64,000 bases of DNA from Aequorivita aurantiaca (GCF_030410135.1 NZ_JAUGQQ010000002.1:124001-188000); one strand, 5' to 3'. Shown: positions 45,615 through 54,247, counted from the first letter of the stretch. A program made the numbers and translations. Notes: generated by a model from the sequence alone, not told the origin.

Positions 45615-46433
45615 CTACTTGCTCAAATATACCTTCCTATCATTCAAGGGTTGGGTGGGCCTGTAATTGTATCGTGGCATTAAATCAGCTATAGCTTTTG
45701 CCTGCGCTGCTGATATGCTTAGCGGTTCTGTAAATATGAACCAATTTACCCCTTCCGTGCAAGGAGGCGTAGTCAGCGATCCTTTGTAATAATAGTGCTC
45801 AAAATTGCCTAAAATATATTTCGAAAAACTATGGGGCTGACCAATGGTCTTTGTTTCGCCTGCTTGTACAGGCAAATAGGTTTCAATAAAATCAAATGTC
45901 TTGCTTTCCTTTCCTTCCTCAACCATAATTGCCAATACTACATATTCCTTATCGCTACTTACATGAACTAGGTGTACTACAAGTGGGTAGTGCATCCCAT
46001 TTATGGAATGTTCGGATGCTGCATGGAAATGAAACTGTACCAAATCATACCGCTTTCCTTTAAAATCGACATAATTGTCTTTGGCTTCAAAATTATATTG
46101 AATGGAGTGGCCATTGTTAGTAACATCGTGGATAAGCGTTGAGGCGTCATAATGAATATCCGATGCTTTTAATCCGGAGGCTTGTGACACTACATTTGCT
46201 GTTACAATATCTATGGGAGATTGATGACTGCCTCCGCAAGTAGATTCCTTTTCAATTTCGGCCCAATGTTCCGGGCTACTCTCACCATCATATCCCCAAT
46301 GTTTCGGTTTTTCGGTGGTTTCTTCCACTACAACTTCAGTGGTTTCACCTTCGTTTTCTGTTTTCTTTTCGTCCTTGCATGATACTATAAATACCATTGC
46401 GAAAAGTATGGCTAATGCTCCTAGTTTTTTCAT
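45615..46433 (-). CDS. Alpha-carbonic anhydrase, lipoprotein
   Basis: From ATG at 46431-46433 the product has 272 residues with a lipoprotein signal (VFIVSC, Cys19) and an acidic linker. The catalytic domain starts at HWGYDG. Zinc ligands His135 and His137 (QFHFH) and His154 (VVHLVH) are present, as are Glu141 (the Thr199 gatekeeper Glu106 equivalent) and the disulfide pair around Cys66 and PPCTEG. The position equivalent to Glu117 of human CA II is Val152, an unusual change. It hydrates CO2 at the outer face of the envelope. It follows a DcaP-like porin by 47 bases and ends at a strong terminator. Confidence 0.93.
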   Translation of the reverse strand: MKKLGALAILFAMVFIVSCKDEKKTENEGETTEVVVEETTEKPKHWGYDGESSPEHWAEIEKESTCGGSHQSPIDIVTANVVSQASGLKASDIHYDASTLIHDVTNNGHSIQYNFEAKDNYVDFKGKRYDLVQFHFHAASEHSINGMHYPLVVHLVHVSSDKEYVVLAIMVEEGKESKTFDFIETYLPVQAGETKTIGQPHSFSKYILGNFEHYYYKGSLTTPPCTEGVNWFIFTEPLSISAAQAKAIADLMPRYNYRPTQPLNDRKVYLSK

Positions 46434-46480
46434 GATTTTACTATTTTCGTTGATAATTAATTTGTTATATTTTGAATCCA

Positions 46481-47617
46481 TTACATATTAAAGCTATAGC
46501 GAACACTCAGTTGCAAACGGTTGGCAGTACCATCCGCGCCATTATAATCCTCTCTATTTCCTCTTAAATATTCCACACCTATAAAGGTTCCATTCATTAC
46601 GTAGTAGATTAAATTTGCCGCAAAGTAATCTGTTGATTCCAAGGCAGAAGTTGGCTGGCCGGCTGTGTTTTCTACCTTTCCATAATTATACACTAGTAAC
46701 GATGAAAGTTTATCGGTCCAAAAGTGTTCAATTCCAAATGTTAACCCTAAATCAGTGAGGGGTTCCAAATTGCCATTTTGGTCCAATGCTACAGATTGGC
46801 CGCCACGGTACCTGCCAATTCCGGGCCCATAGACCACTTGATAAATTATTTTATCTTTTTTCAGAAAATTGAATTGACCGGATAAATTTCCACCGTATAG
46901 TGTGATGTCATCTTTATTACCGGCGTCGTAGCGGTAGCGAATGGATGCCAAAAATCCTGAAATTTGAATATGGCCCCAATTTTTCGTCACCCGAAATCGC
47001 CCGGTAAGGTCTGGAAGCGGGTTCTCAAATTTCCCCGCCTGAACTGGAGCCTGCCCTGTAGCCTTTGATTCTTCCAAGGCAACACCAAAATACATATCAT
47101 CTGAAATGGCATGTTTGTAGCGCAACATACCCTGGCGAGCGAAAGCATATGCTGCAGGTTTTTCAAAATCGAGGGTTGCCGGAATAATATTTTCATCCAT
47201 AAAATTCGACCAAGTTTGTCCTGCCAGCAAACCTTTATATTCTACATAAGCGTGCCTAATCCTAAGGGAACTGCCCGATCCATAAAAGTCCCCTTCAATG
47301 TAGGCTCGTAACCCTCTTTCAGGATATTTTACATCTAGCTTTAAACGTGTTTCCTTTACATTAAAATGTGTGGATTCCCCTTTGCTTCCATCGGTTGGTA
47401 TTTTTGAAACATCAAAAAAGTCTGGTGAATCGATGGCATCAAAATCATGGATTAAATCCGTTTTCACGTATCCGCCGAACGTAAATATAACCGGGGTTTT
47501 AGGAATTTGCCACCATCCTGCGGGCAATTCGGAAATCTGAGGGGCTTGTTCTTCTTGGGAAAAAATGGTTGTTCCCGCTAACAAACATATTATCAGAAAA
47601 AGTGTGTTTATTTTCAT
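46481..47617 (-). CDS. DcaP-like outer-membrane porin
   Basis: The 378-residue protein has a signal peptide (cleavage near Ser20-Gln21). A barrel of DcaP type follows, with the FTFGGYVKTDLIHDFDAI start, KETRLKLDVKYPERGLRAYIEGDF, the GLLAGQTWSNFMD stretch and a C-terminal QLSVRYSFNM. DcaP-like porins allow uptake of small anionic substrates such as dicarboxylates. It lies between the second arylsulfatase gene (95 bases upstream) and the carbonic anhydrase gene (47 bases downstream), so sulfated or carboxylated compounds may be handled together. That link is an inference from context. Confidence 0.85.
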   Translation of the reverse strand: MKINTLFLIICLLAGTTIFSQEEQAPQISELPAGWWQIPKTPVIFTFGGYVKTDLIHDFDAIDSPDFFDVSKIPTDGSKGESTHFNVKETRLKLDVKYPERGLRAYIEGDFYGSGSSLRIRHAYVEYKGLLAGQTWSNFMDENIIPATLDFEKPAAYAFARQGMLRYKHAISDDMYFGVALEESKATGQAPVQAGKFENPLPDLTGRFRVTKNWGHIQISGFLASIRYRYDAGNKDDITLYGGNLSGQFNFLKKDKIIYQVVYGPGIGRYRGGQSVALDQNGNLEPLTDLGLTFGIEHFWTDKLSSLLVYNYGKVENTAGQPTSALESTDYFAANLIYYVMNGTFIGVEYLRGNREDYNGADGTANRLQLSVRYSFNM

Positions 47618-47641
47618 TTTCTAAACGATTTTAAATGAAAT

Positions 47642-47680
47642 GAGAGAGAAATATTTTTTAATCGAAAAATTTTCTCCCTC
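47642..47680 (-). repeat. Imperfect inverted repeat between arylsulfatase and porin genes
   Basis: GAGAGAGAAA (47642-47651) and TTTCTCCCTC (47671-47680) pair at 9 of 10 positions across a 19-base AT-rich spacer. It may be an mRNA hairpin that differentially stabilises the downstream porin and carbonic anhydrase message. Confidence 0.35.
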
Positions 47681-47712
47681 ATTAAACTAGAGTTTATTTT
47701 ATTTGGATAAAT

Positions 47713-50091
47713 TTATTTTTGAGGATACCAAATCTTTGTAGTGCCCATGGTTCCATTAAACTCAAATGGCGCTTTGTCATAATAATCCATAGAAACTGGT
47801 GAGCCCAAATCACTTCCAAAATCCAAACAATCATTTGCAGTAAATACCAGGGGGGCCGTAATTGGAACCCGTCCTGTCGCCACCTCTTTTCCATTTACTG
47901 TTAAGGTAATATCCATTGGCGATCCTGGCTTAGCCGCAGCCAATCTGGAAACCACCCCAATTTTTACCTTACCCGTAGGCAACTTTGTTTTCGATTTGAT
48001 TTGTGTTCTATTGATTTCAAATAAATTATATTCATAACACAAATAACCATCTTGGATATAACAGGAGAGTCCGCCAGAAAAACCGCCGAGGGCGTATAAA
48101 ACTCCGTTGGCGTTTTCAGGAACGGTTATTTCCATGCTTATATCGTTATCAAATTTTCCAAGTTTTGGGGCTGTAAATTCTGGCATACGCTCTATCCTTC
48201 CTGTAAAAGTCCAGTCTGTAAAAGGGGTTGCCGGGGCATCTTCAGGATGATAAACAACAGACCATAGTCCACCGCCAATGGGCAGGTTTTTGTTTTTTGC
48301 AGATTCTACCAAGAACATGCTTTTCATTTCGGCCAATTTTTCTGGATTCTTTTTGGATAAATCATTTGCTTGACTCCAATCTTCATTTAAATTGTAAAGT
48401 TCCCAAGTATCCTCTTGTGGATTCCAATTGGCGGCACCGGGCGGCAAGCCGGGCACCCAAGGATTCCGAAGTCCGAAGGCAGAAGCAAACCATCCGTCAT
48501 AATAGAGACCGCGACTTCCCATAATATCAAAAAACTGAAGTTTTCGAGTGCCTTCGGCCTTTGCATTTGCAAATGTGTAGTTCATACTTACCCCGTGGAT
48601 AGGATCCTGGGTAAAGCCATTCACTACTTTTGGTTCCTCAATATTGACGGCTTCATAAATAGTTGGCACAATATCAATAACGTGGTGAAACTGCGGGCGT
48701 GGCGTGTTGTCGTGCTTAATGTTTTTAGGCCAAGAAATTGCCATTGGTTGTCTTGTGCCACCAAAGTGGGCCGCGATCAATTTTGTGGACTTGTATGGTG
48801 TTGAACCTGCCCATGCCCAGCCGGCATTGTACATATTGTCGGTTTTTGGAGATCCCAAGGCGTCCAAACCACCAAGTTCTTCCAAGGCATCAATATGTTG
48901 TTGTATAGTCGTTGGAATACCGTTTTGTGCCAGTAATTCGCTAATACTTCCGTTTTGACCTTCAGCTGAAGATCCATTATCGCCCCATATGTAAAAAATT
49001 AGCGTGTTGTCCAGCTTGCCTTGTTTCTCAATCTCATCAATAAGTAATCCTGCGTTGTAGTCTGTGTGTTCCGCAAATCCTGCAAAAACCTCCATAAGCC
49101 TACTTTGAAAAGCTCTTTCAGATTCTGGAATATCACTCCATCCCTTCATAGTTGGATTCCGCTCGGTTAACTGTGCATCTTGAGGAATCCAACCCAATTC
49201 CTTTTGTTTCTTAAATGCTCTCTTGCGATACTCATCCCATCCATCATCAAATTTACCTTTGTATTTATCTGCCCATTCCTTGGCTACGTGATGCGGCCCG
49301 TGTACGGCACCGGGTGCCCAATACATAAAAAACGGTTTATCGGGAGCAAAAGCCTGTTGCTCCCTTAACCACTTTATGGCATCTTCGGTAATATCTTCCG
49401 TTAGATGGTAATAATCATGGCCTTGAGTAGTCTCAGGATGCTCCACTACTGTGGTATTGCGAACCATGTGAGGTTCATACTGTGATGCTTCGCCAGCCAA
49501 GAAACCATAAAAATATTCAAATCCATACCCCGTGGGCCAGTAGTCAAACGGACCTTTTGAGGTAGTTAGCTCTGCTGGGGTATTGTGCCATTTTCCAAAA
49601 GCACTGGTATTGTAGCCATAAGCCTTTAAAACTTCTGCCGCGGTTGCAGCAGTTTTAGGAATGGTACCGCTGAATCCGTCCCAGTCATTCGCTATTTCAG
49701 CTATTTGTCCGTTACCCACTGCGGTATGGTTTCTACCGGTAAGAATGGATGCACGTGTAGGTGAACACATTGCCGTGGAGTGAAATCTGTTATAAGAAAT
49801 CCCTTGGTTTGCAATCCTACTTAAATTGGGGGTATTTATTTCACCACCATAAGTTGACGGTGTACCTGGTCCGGCATCGTCAATAAGGATTATGAGAATG
49901 TTGGGCGCATCTTTAGAAAGTCGTTGCGGATCTACTCGTTTTTTATAAGTAGATGTCTTCATAGTAAGCCCAGCTTGACTCGCCGAAGGAGTTGGCGGAA
50001 ATGGCAGCACGTCCTGCCCCATCGTAATATGGGGCCATATAAAGAGTAAGGCTCCAGCAATAATAGTTGTGAATGAGATTTTTGAGTTCAT
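47713..50091 (-). CDS. Arylsulfatase, exported (second copy)
   Basis: The 792-residue type I sulfatase has a signal peptide (cleavage near Gly25-Gln26). Metal-binding Asp71-Asp72 lie in LIILIDDAGPG and the nucleophile Cys109 in CSPTR (109-113), followed by TGRNHTAVG. A C-terminal beta-rich accessory domain lies at about 570-792. It shares length and layout with the sulfatase at 39958-42303 but differs in the nucleophile motif (CSPTR against CSPSR). The upstream region carries a TAnnTTTG box, a 15-base inverted repeat and the palindrome of site 2. It heads a unit with a porin and a carbonic anhydrase. Confidence 0.93.
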   Translation of the reverse strand: MNSKISFTTIIAGALLFIWPHITMGQDVLPFPPTPSASQAGLTMKTSTYKKRVDPQRLSKDAPNILIILIDDAGPGTPSTYGGEINTPNLSRIANQGISYNRFHSTAMCSPTRASILTGRNHTAVGNGQIAEIANDWDGFSGTIPKTAATAAEVLKAYGYNTSAFGKWHNTPAELTTSKGPFDYWPTGYGFEYFYGFLAGEASQYEPHMVRNTTVVEHPETTQGHDYYHLTEDITEDAIKWLREQQAFAPDKPFFMYWAPGAVHGPHHVAKEWADKYKGKFDDGWDEYRKRAFKKQKELGWIPQDAQLTERNPTMKGWSDIPESERAFQSRLMEVFAGFAEHTDYNAGLLIDEIEKQGKLDNTLIFYIWGDNGSSAEGQNGSISELLAQNGIPTTIQQHIDALEELGGLDALGSPKTDNMYNAGWAWAGSTPYKSTKLIAAHFGGTRQPMAISWPKNIKHDNTPRPQFHHVIDIVPTIYEAVNIEEPKVVNGFTQDPIHGVSMNYTFANAKAEGTRKLQFFDIMGSRGLYYDGWFASAFGLRNPWVPGLPPGAANWNPQEDTWELYNLNEDWSQANDLSKKNPEKLAEMKSMFLVESAKNKNLPIGGGLWSVVYHPEDAPATPFTDWTFTGRIERMPEFTAPKLGKFDNDISMEITVPENANGVLYALGGFSGGLSCYIQDGYLCYEYNLFEINRTQIKSKTKLPTGKVKIGVVSRLAAAKPGSPMDITLTVNGKEVATGRVPITAPLVFTANDCLDFGSDLGSPVSMDYYDKAPFEFNGTMGTTKIWYPQK

Positions 50092-50125
50092 CGGATTTTA
50101 TATAAAATTGTGAAATAGATATAAC

Positions 50126-50160
50126 CAAAATTATATGTTTCATAAACACTATATAAGTGT
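50126..50160 (-). promoter_or_regulatory. Probable promoter box and inverted repeat of the second sulfatase unit
   Basis: The minus strand reads TAATTTTG at 50133-50126, an exact match to the Bacteroidota -7 consensus TAnnTTTG. Just upstream, ACACT-ATATA-AGTGT (50146-50160) is a perfect inverted repeat lying where the -33 box would be. No consensus TTG is found there, as would be expected for an activator-dependent promoter. Confidence 0.4.
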
Positions 50161-50163
50161 AAT

Positions 50164-50179
50164 ACCGTTACTTAACGGT
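50164..50179. promoter_or_regulatory. Perfect palindrome, probable operator (site 2)
   Basis: ACCGTTACTTAACGGT is ACCGTTA and its exact reverse complement around CT. It matches site 1 at 43468-43483 except for one compensated base pair, and it shares the flanking AAT and TAAA. It lies upstream of the likely promoter of the sulfatase unit, where an activator would bind. Confidence 0.6.
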
Positions 50180-50500
50180 TAAAAAGTTGCTCTTCAATTT
50201 CATTTTTTCAATCGTAAAATAATCGTTTTTCGGGTTATTGAAAATAAGATTCGCCACACGTAAGTATTTCCAAAAAGGATTTTACGTTGGAATAAAATTT
50301 TTATTAAGTGCTTATAAATACAGGCCTAAGAAGCTATTCTTTATTTCGAATTCGATCATCCGAAAATGAAAATCTAACGAAAGATATTCAAAGGCAGAAG
50401 GAAATTTTATACTCTTCATAAAACCATTTTGGGCTCACCAAAATGGATGTGGGAAAACGGGCTCCCATATTCAAGGTGTACCATTTATCAATTTTATCTT

Positions 50501-50508
50501 TATTTTTG
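50501..50508 (+). promoter_or_regulatory. Candidate -7 box of the second Omp85-type gene
   Basis: TATTTTTG fits TAnnTTTG exactly and lies 36 bases before the ATG at 50544. No TTG is found at the right distance upstream, so this is only half of a promoter. Confidence 0.3.
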
Positions 50509-50543
50509 AACTGCTCGAATTATCTAACATACAGATTCACTTT

Positions 50544-51683
50544 ATGATACTGAAAAAAGCTTTGGTTATTTATTCTTTATTGCTTTTTTCTTCCCACGGA
50601 ATTATAGCCCAAAATGACCAAACGGAAAAGCCAACGGATAGTCTATCAAAATTTGACCGTTTTAATAAAAAAGCCGAGGCGCTTTTCAAAATTATTCCCG
50701 TACCCATCGTAAGCTATTCCAGTGAGGCGGGTAATATTTTTGGACTCGCAAAATTCAATGCATTTCATCCTGTTAAAAACGACACCCTAAGCAAACCATC
50801 GAAGATTTCAGAGTTGGTTACTTTTTCATCAAAAGGGAGGATAAATGTGGTAGTTGCCAACGATTTAATATTAAAGGAAAACAAGTATATACTGATTAGT
50901 TTTTTTAATTATAAGGAAGTTCCCGAATATATTTTTGGCATTGGCAATGATGTTTCCATTGATGATGTGGAAGAAATTTCAACCCAACAAATTCGTTTCA
51001 AAACCAACCCAATGGTACGGATATATGAAAATCTTTATTTGGGCGGCATAGTTGATATTGCAGATTATATTAAGGTTGAAACCGATTCCACTAGTTTTTT
51101 GGTTGAAAATCAAGTCACGGGACTTAATGGCGGCACCAACTTCGGATTGGGCCTTTCACTGGATTTTGATAGCCGAGAAAACCGATACAACCCGTCCAAT
51201 GGCGCATTTGCGTCAGCCCAATTAATATTTAATGAAAAGGCATTGGGCAGTGCATACCAATACTCCCGGTTTGAATTGGATTTGCGCAAATATTTTAATC
51301 CGTGGCTGGAACACGTAATAGCGGTGCAGGCCACAACAACAGCCCTGGGTGGCGATGCACCTTTCTATAATTTGGCACTGCTTGGCGGAGCCAATAAAAT
51401 GAGAGGATATTACGAAGGCGCCCTTCGGGATAAAATATTGGTTGATACACAACTAGAGTATCGTATGCCCGTATGGAATATTTTTGGGGTCGTGGGCTGG
51501 GTAGGTACTGGCCGGGTTGCACCTGCCTATAAAAAATTATCTTTTGAGGATTTTTGGCCGTCGTACGGAGGTGGTTTGCGCATTCAAGTTGACAGTAAAA
51601 ACAAAGTGAATCTACGGTTGGATTTCGGGTTTGGGAGAGATGGCATCCATGGTACTTATATAAGCTTTGCGGAAGCATTTTAA
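50544..51683 (+). CDS. BamA/TamA-family (Omp85-type) outer-membrane barrel without POTRA domains
   Basis: The 379-residue protein has a signal peptide (cleavage after Ala22-Gln23), a short linker (DQTEKPTDSLSKFDRF) and an Omp85-type barrel. The conserved LLGGANKMRGYYEGALRDK contains the loop 6 RGY, and the C-terminal strand is GRDGIHGTYISFAEAF. It aligns along its length with the protein at 31852-32946; both end in the same GRDG...EAF pattern. Without POTRA domains these barrels are not the BAM core. They may be lipid-, protein- or enzyme-associated transport barrels. It is preceded by a possible -7 box and is transcribed alone. Confidence 0.87.
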   Translation: MILKKALVIYSLLLFSSHGIIAQNDQTEKPTDSLSKFDRFNKKAEALFKIIPVPIVSYSSEAGNIFGLAKFNAFHPVKNDTLSKPSKISELVTFSSKGRINVVVANDLILKENKYILISFFNYKEVPEYIFGIGNDVSIDDVEEISTQQIRFKTNPMVRIYENLYLGGIVDIADYIKVETDSTSFLVENQVTGLNGGTNFGLGLSLDFDSRENRYNPSNGAFASAQLIFNEKALGSAYQYSRFELDLRKYFNPWLEHVIAVQATTTALGGDAPFYNLALLGGANKMRGYYEGALRDKILVDTQLEYRMPVWNIFGVVGWVGTGRVAPAYKKLSFEDFWPSYGGGLRIQVDSKNKVNLRLDFGFGRDGIHGTYISFAEAF

Positions 51684-52015
51684 TAGATCCGTTGGCGTTT
51701 GGATTGTGGTCGGAATACTTAAATTGTGGAAGAGAAAATTATAAAAATCACGACTTGAGATAGACGCTCTCTGAAGAGAGAAAAATGGAAATTTTAGTCT
51801 ATTTTTATTTAATAATAATCTGGAATTCCTTAAAAAATTTTACAATCAGACTTGCGGATTGTTTTGAAGTGAGACTGATTCACATCGATAGTCATAAATC
51901 TAATTCAATTTCTGCTAGTTTTTATTCTCAGTGGAAATAGTTAATTTCTTAATCCATTGCTTCAGAATCGAATTGATAAATCGCTCAAAAGTTTAACCAT
52001 TAAATTTTAATAATT
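51684..52015. other. Non-coding gap between Omp85-type and DUF4251 genes
   Basis: The 332-base gap is AT-rich. A short inverted repeat CTCT-CTGA-AGAG around 51772 and a 51-codon open frame (51785-51940) are present, but neither looks functional. The promoter of the DUF4251 gene should lie here, though I find no clear consensus. Confidence 0.6.
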
Positions 52016-52528
52016 ATGAAAAATCCAGTTTTTATACTATTGTGGCTGTGTTTGTCCATCGGCAATCTCGGCTTCGCACAAGAAGAAACAAAAAAGCAAC
52101 AAAAGGCAGAGCGGAAAGCAGAATTGAACAAGGAAATTGCACAGCTTATAGATTCACGGGAATACGCCTTTGTTGCCAACACCGTGTTACCGCTTAGTCT
52201 GCCGCCCATAAATTTAAATCCAGGTTCCGCCGATGTCATTTTCGGCCCAGAAATGGTTACAAGCAACCTCCCCTTTTTCGGAGTGGCATATAGTGGTGCA
52301 GACCTTAGCCATGACCAAGGAATGGCTTTTTCCGGTGCACCAACGAATTACAAAATAAAAAACCGAAAGAAAACATATGATATTGAAATGGACATAAAAA
52401 CAGATAATGATAGTTATAGCCTTTCTCTTTCGGTTGGTCTGGATGGAAATGCATTGTTGACCATTTCCAGCACACATAGAAGTGATGTTTCTTATTCTGG
52501 GAATATCGCCAGAATTAGGAAAGAATAA
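52016..52528 (+). CDS. DUF4251 domain-containing exported protein
   Basis: The 170-residue protein has a signal peptide (cleavage after Ala19-Gln20) and then a highly charged helical linker (EETKKQQKAERKAELNKE). The DUF4251 domain spans about 45-170, with the motifs YAFVANTVLPL, FFGVAYSGAD, YKIKNRKKTYDIEMDIK and YSLSLSVGLDGNALLTI. The family is confined to Bacteroidota. It is thought to be periplasmic and its function is not known. A weak hairpin (52529-52555) follows its stop. Confidence 0.87.
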   Translation: MKNPVFILLWLCLSIGNLGFAQEETKKQQKAERKAELNKEIAQLIDSREYAFVANTVLPLSLPPINLNPGSADVIFGPEMVTSNLPFFGVAYSGADLSHDQGMAFSGAPTNYKIKNRKKTYDIEMDIKTDNDSYSLSLSVGLDGNALLTISSTHRSDVSYSGNIARIRKE

Positions 52529-52555
52529 TTCCCGGTAATTAATCAAAAACGGGAA
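52529..52555 (+). terminator. Weak hairpin after the DUF4251 gene
   Basis: TTCCCG and CGGGAA form a 6-bp stem with a 15-base loop directly after the stop codon. It is followed by an A-rich rather than T-rich run, so it may be an attenuator rather than a full terminator. Confidence 0.3.
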
Positions 52556-52593
52556 AAATAAAAATCTAACTAGCGCACACCAAAACTACTAAT

Positions 52594-54246
52594 ATGCGAA
52601 CCGCCACTCGTACATCCGGATTTAAGCCAAGGATTTCTTTCCGCTTCCTTCTTTTCAGCGCTTTATTGGTCGGTAGCTCTTTTATCCAAATTAAGGCTCA
52701 AGAAATTTCAACCGAAACACCCAAAAATGAAGAGGTTTTTGAAGTAGCTTCTGTAAAGTTGGATGGTAATGAACTGTTCAAAGTGCGGGGTGTTAGCTCT
52801 TTTCCTGCAACGGAACGAGCGATTCTAGTTAGCCAGCGCATCAAAGACGCGGCGAGTAATGATGCTTTCAATCCTGAAAATATTACGGTTGACCATAATT
52901 TGGAATATAGTATAATAAGGGCGGGGGATTTGGCAATAATCAGAATTTTTGAGGCTGATGCAAAACTAGAAGGTATATCCAGAAATGTACTAGCGGAAAT
53001 CCTACGCGAAAACATCGCAAACAGCATTGTAAAATACAGATATGCTAGAAGTCAATCTGTAATTTTAAGAGGTTTGTTATATTCGGCCATAGCGATTGTT
53101 GTTTTTATAATCGTTTTACTTTTAACACTTTGGTTGTTTAGGGTAATTAGAAGGAATATTCAAAGACGCATTGAAAAAAGGATAGCTTCAGTAGAAAGCA
53201 TCTCCTTCAATCTTATTAAATCGAACCATCTTTGGAGAGCGTTTCATGTATTGCTGAATACCTTCCGTGCTATTCTTTTGGTTTATCTCAGCGTGGTTTT
53301 TATTGACTATGTTCTTAGTCTTTTTCCATGGACCAACGCGCTATCAAAATATATCCTGAACCTGATTTTTGATCCAGTTAAGAAATTGGGCTTGGCGTTC
53401 TTAAATTATATTCCTAAACTAATTTTTCTGATTGTAATTTATTTTATCACCAAATATCTACTTCAACTTATCAAGTTATTTTTTTCAGGGATTCAGCAGG
53501 GTGCTATATTTATTAAAGATTTTAAACCTGAATGGGCCAGTTCTACTTATAAAATTGTTCGAATTTTGGTTCTTGCACTTGCGTTGGTTATTGCCTATCC
53601 ATATATCCCGGGATCAGACTCTGTTGCTTTTAAAGGAGTTTCAGTTTTTATAGGTATCATTTTTTCGTTAGGGTCTTCTTCATTTATCGGCAACTTAATA
53701 GCTGGGTATTCCATGATTTATCGGGGAGCCTTCAAAGTGGGTGACCGGATTGAAGTAGACGGCCAAATTGGGTACGTGGAAGAACAAAAATTATTGGTTA
53801 CACGCCTTCGCTCGCATAAAAATGAGGAAATCGTACTTCCTAATTCGGTATTGCTAAACAGCAAAATAATCAATTACTCCAGCCGCTCTACAGATGCAGG
53901 CGTGGTAATTCATGTAATGATAGGCATAGGCTATGAAACGCCTTGGAGACAAGTAGATGCAATGCTGAAACTTGCGGCAAAACGTACAGAAGGCCTTTTG
54001 GATACTCCCCCACCCTTCGTATTGAAAAAAGCATTGGCAGACTTTGCCGTCAATTATGAAATCAATGCTTACTGCAAGGATATTTTAAATATAAATTCTA
54101 TTTATTCTGAATTGAATCAAAATATTTTAGATGTATTCAATGAAAACAATGTACAGATAATGACTCCGTCCTACGAAGCGGATCCGGAATTGCCGAAAGT
54201 TGTTCCGCAAGATCAATGGCATACGCCTTTAGCTAAAGAAGATTAG
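52594..54246 (+). CDS. MscS-family mechanosensitive ion channel protein
   Basis: The 550-residue protein has an N-terminal signal segment (about 15-36) and a periplasmic domain (37-155). Transmembrane helices lie at about 160-183, 225-245, 270-292, 320-340 and 345-372. The MscS pore and beta domain follows, with the pore helix IIFSLGSSSFIGNLIAGYSMI at 355-375 (broken by normal spacing) and the RGAFKVGDRIEVDGQIGYVEE motif at 378-397. Such channels open under membrane tension to release solutes on hypo-osmotic shock. The DUF2490 gene follows with one base between stop and start, so the two are co-translated. Confidence 0.92.
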   Translation: MRTATRTSGFKPRISFRFLLFSALLVGSSFIQIKAQEISTETPKNEEVFEVASVKLDGNELFKVRGVSSFPATERAILVSQRIKDAASNDAFNPENITVDHNLEYSIIRAGDLAIIRIFEADAKLEGISRNVLAEILRENIANSIVKYRYARSQSVILRGLLYSAIAIVVFIIVLLLTLWLFRVIRRNIQRRIEKRIASVESISFNLIKSNHLWRAFHVLLNTFRAILLVYLSVVFIDYVLSLFPWTNALSKYILNLIFDPVKKLGLAFLNYIPKLIFLIVIYFITKYLLQLIKLFFSGIQQGAIFIKDFKPEWASSTYKIVRILVLALALVIAYPYIPGSDSVAFKGVSVFIGIIFSLGSSSFIGNLIAGYSMIYRGAFKVGDRIEVDGQIGYVEEQKLLVTRLRSHKNEEIVLPNSVLLNSKIINYSSRSTDAGVVIHVMIGIGYETPWRQVDAMLKLAAKRTEGLLDTPPPFVLKKALADFAVNYEINAYCKDILNINSIYSELNQNILDVFNENNVQIMTPSYEADPELPKVVPQDQWHTPLAKED

Positions 54247-54247
54247 C

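Larger units (their letters stand above)
50092..50543. other. Divergent control region between arylsulfatase and Omp85-type genes
   Basis: The 452-base gap holds the -7 box, inverted repeat and palindrome of the sulfatase unit (50126-50179) on the left. A TATTTTTG box for the plus-strand gene lies on the right (50501-50508). The middle, about 50180-50495, has no recognisable gene or repeat. Confidence 0.7.

Noticed and set aside
25419-50294. 15-base repeat TTTTACGTTGGAATA at 25419-25433 and 50280-50294
   Set aside because: In a 64-kb AT-rich window one or two matches of this length are expected by chance, and the contexts differ.
51785-51940. 51-codon plus-strand frame in the gap before the DUF4251 gene
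   Set aside because: No ribosome-binding or promoter context, no recognisable family, and irregular composition; likely chance.
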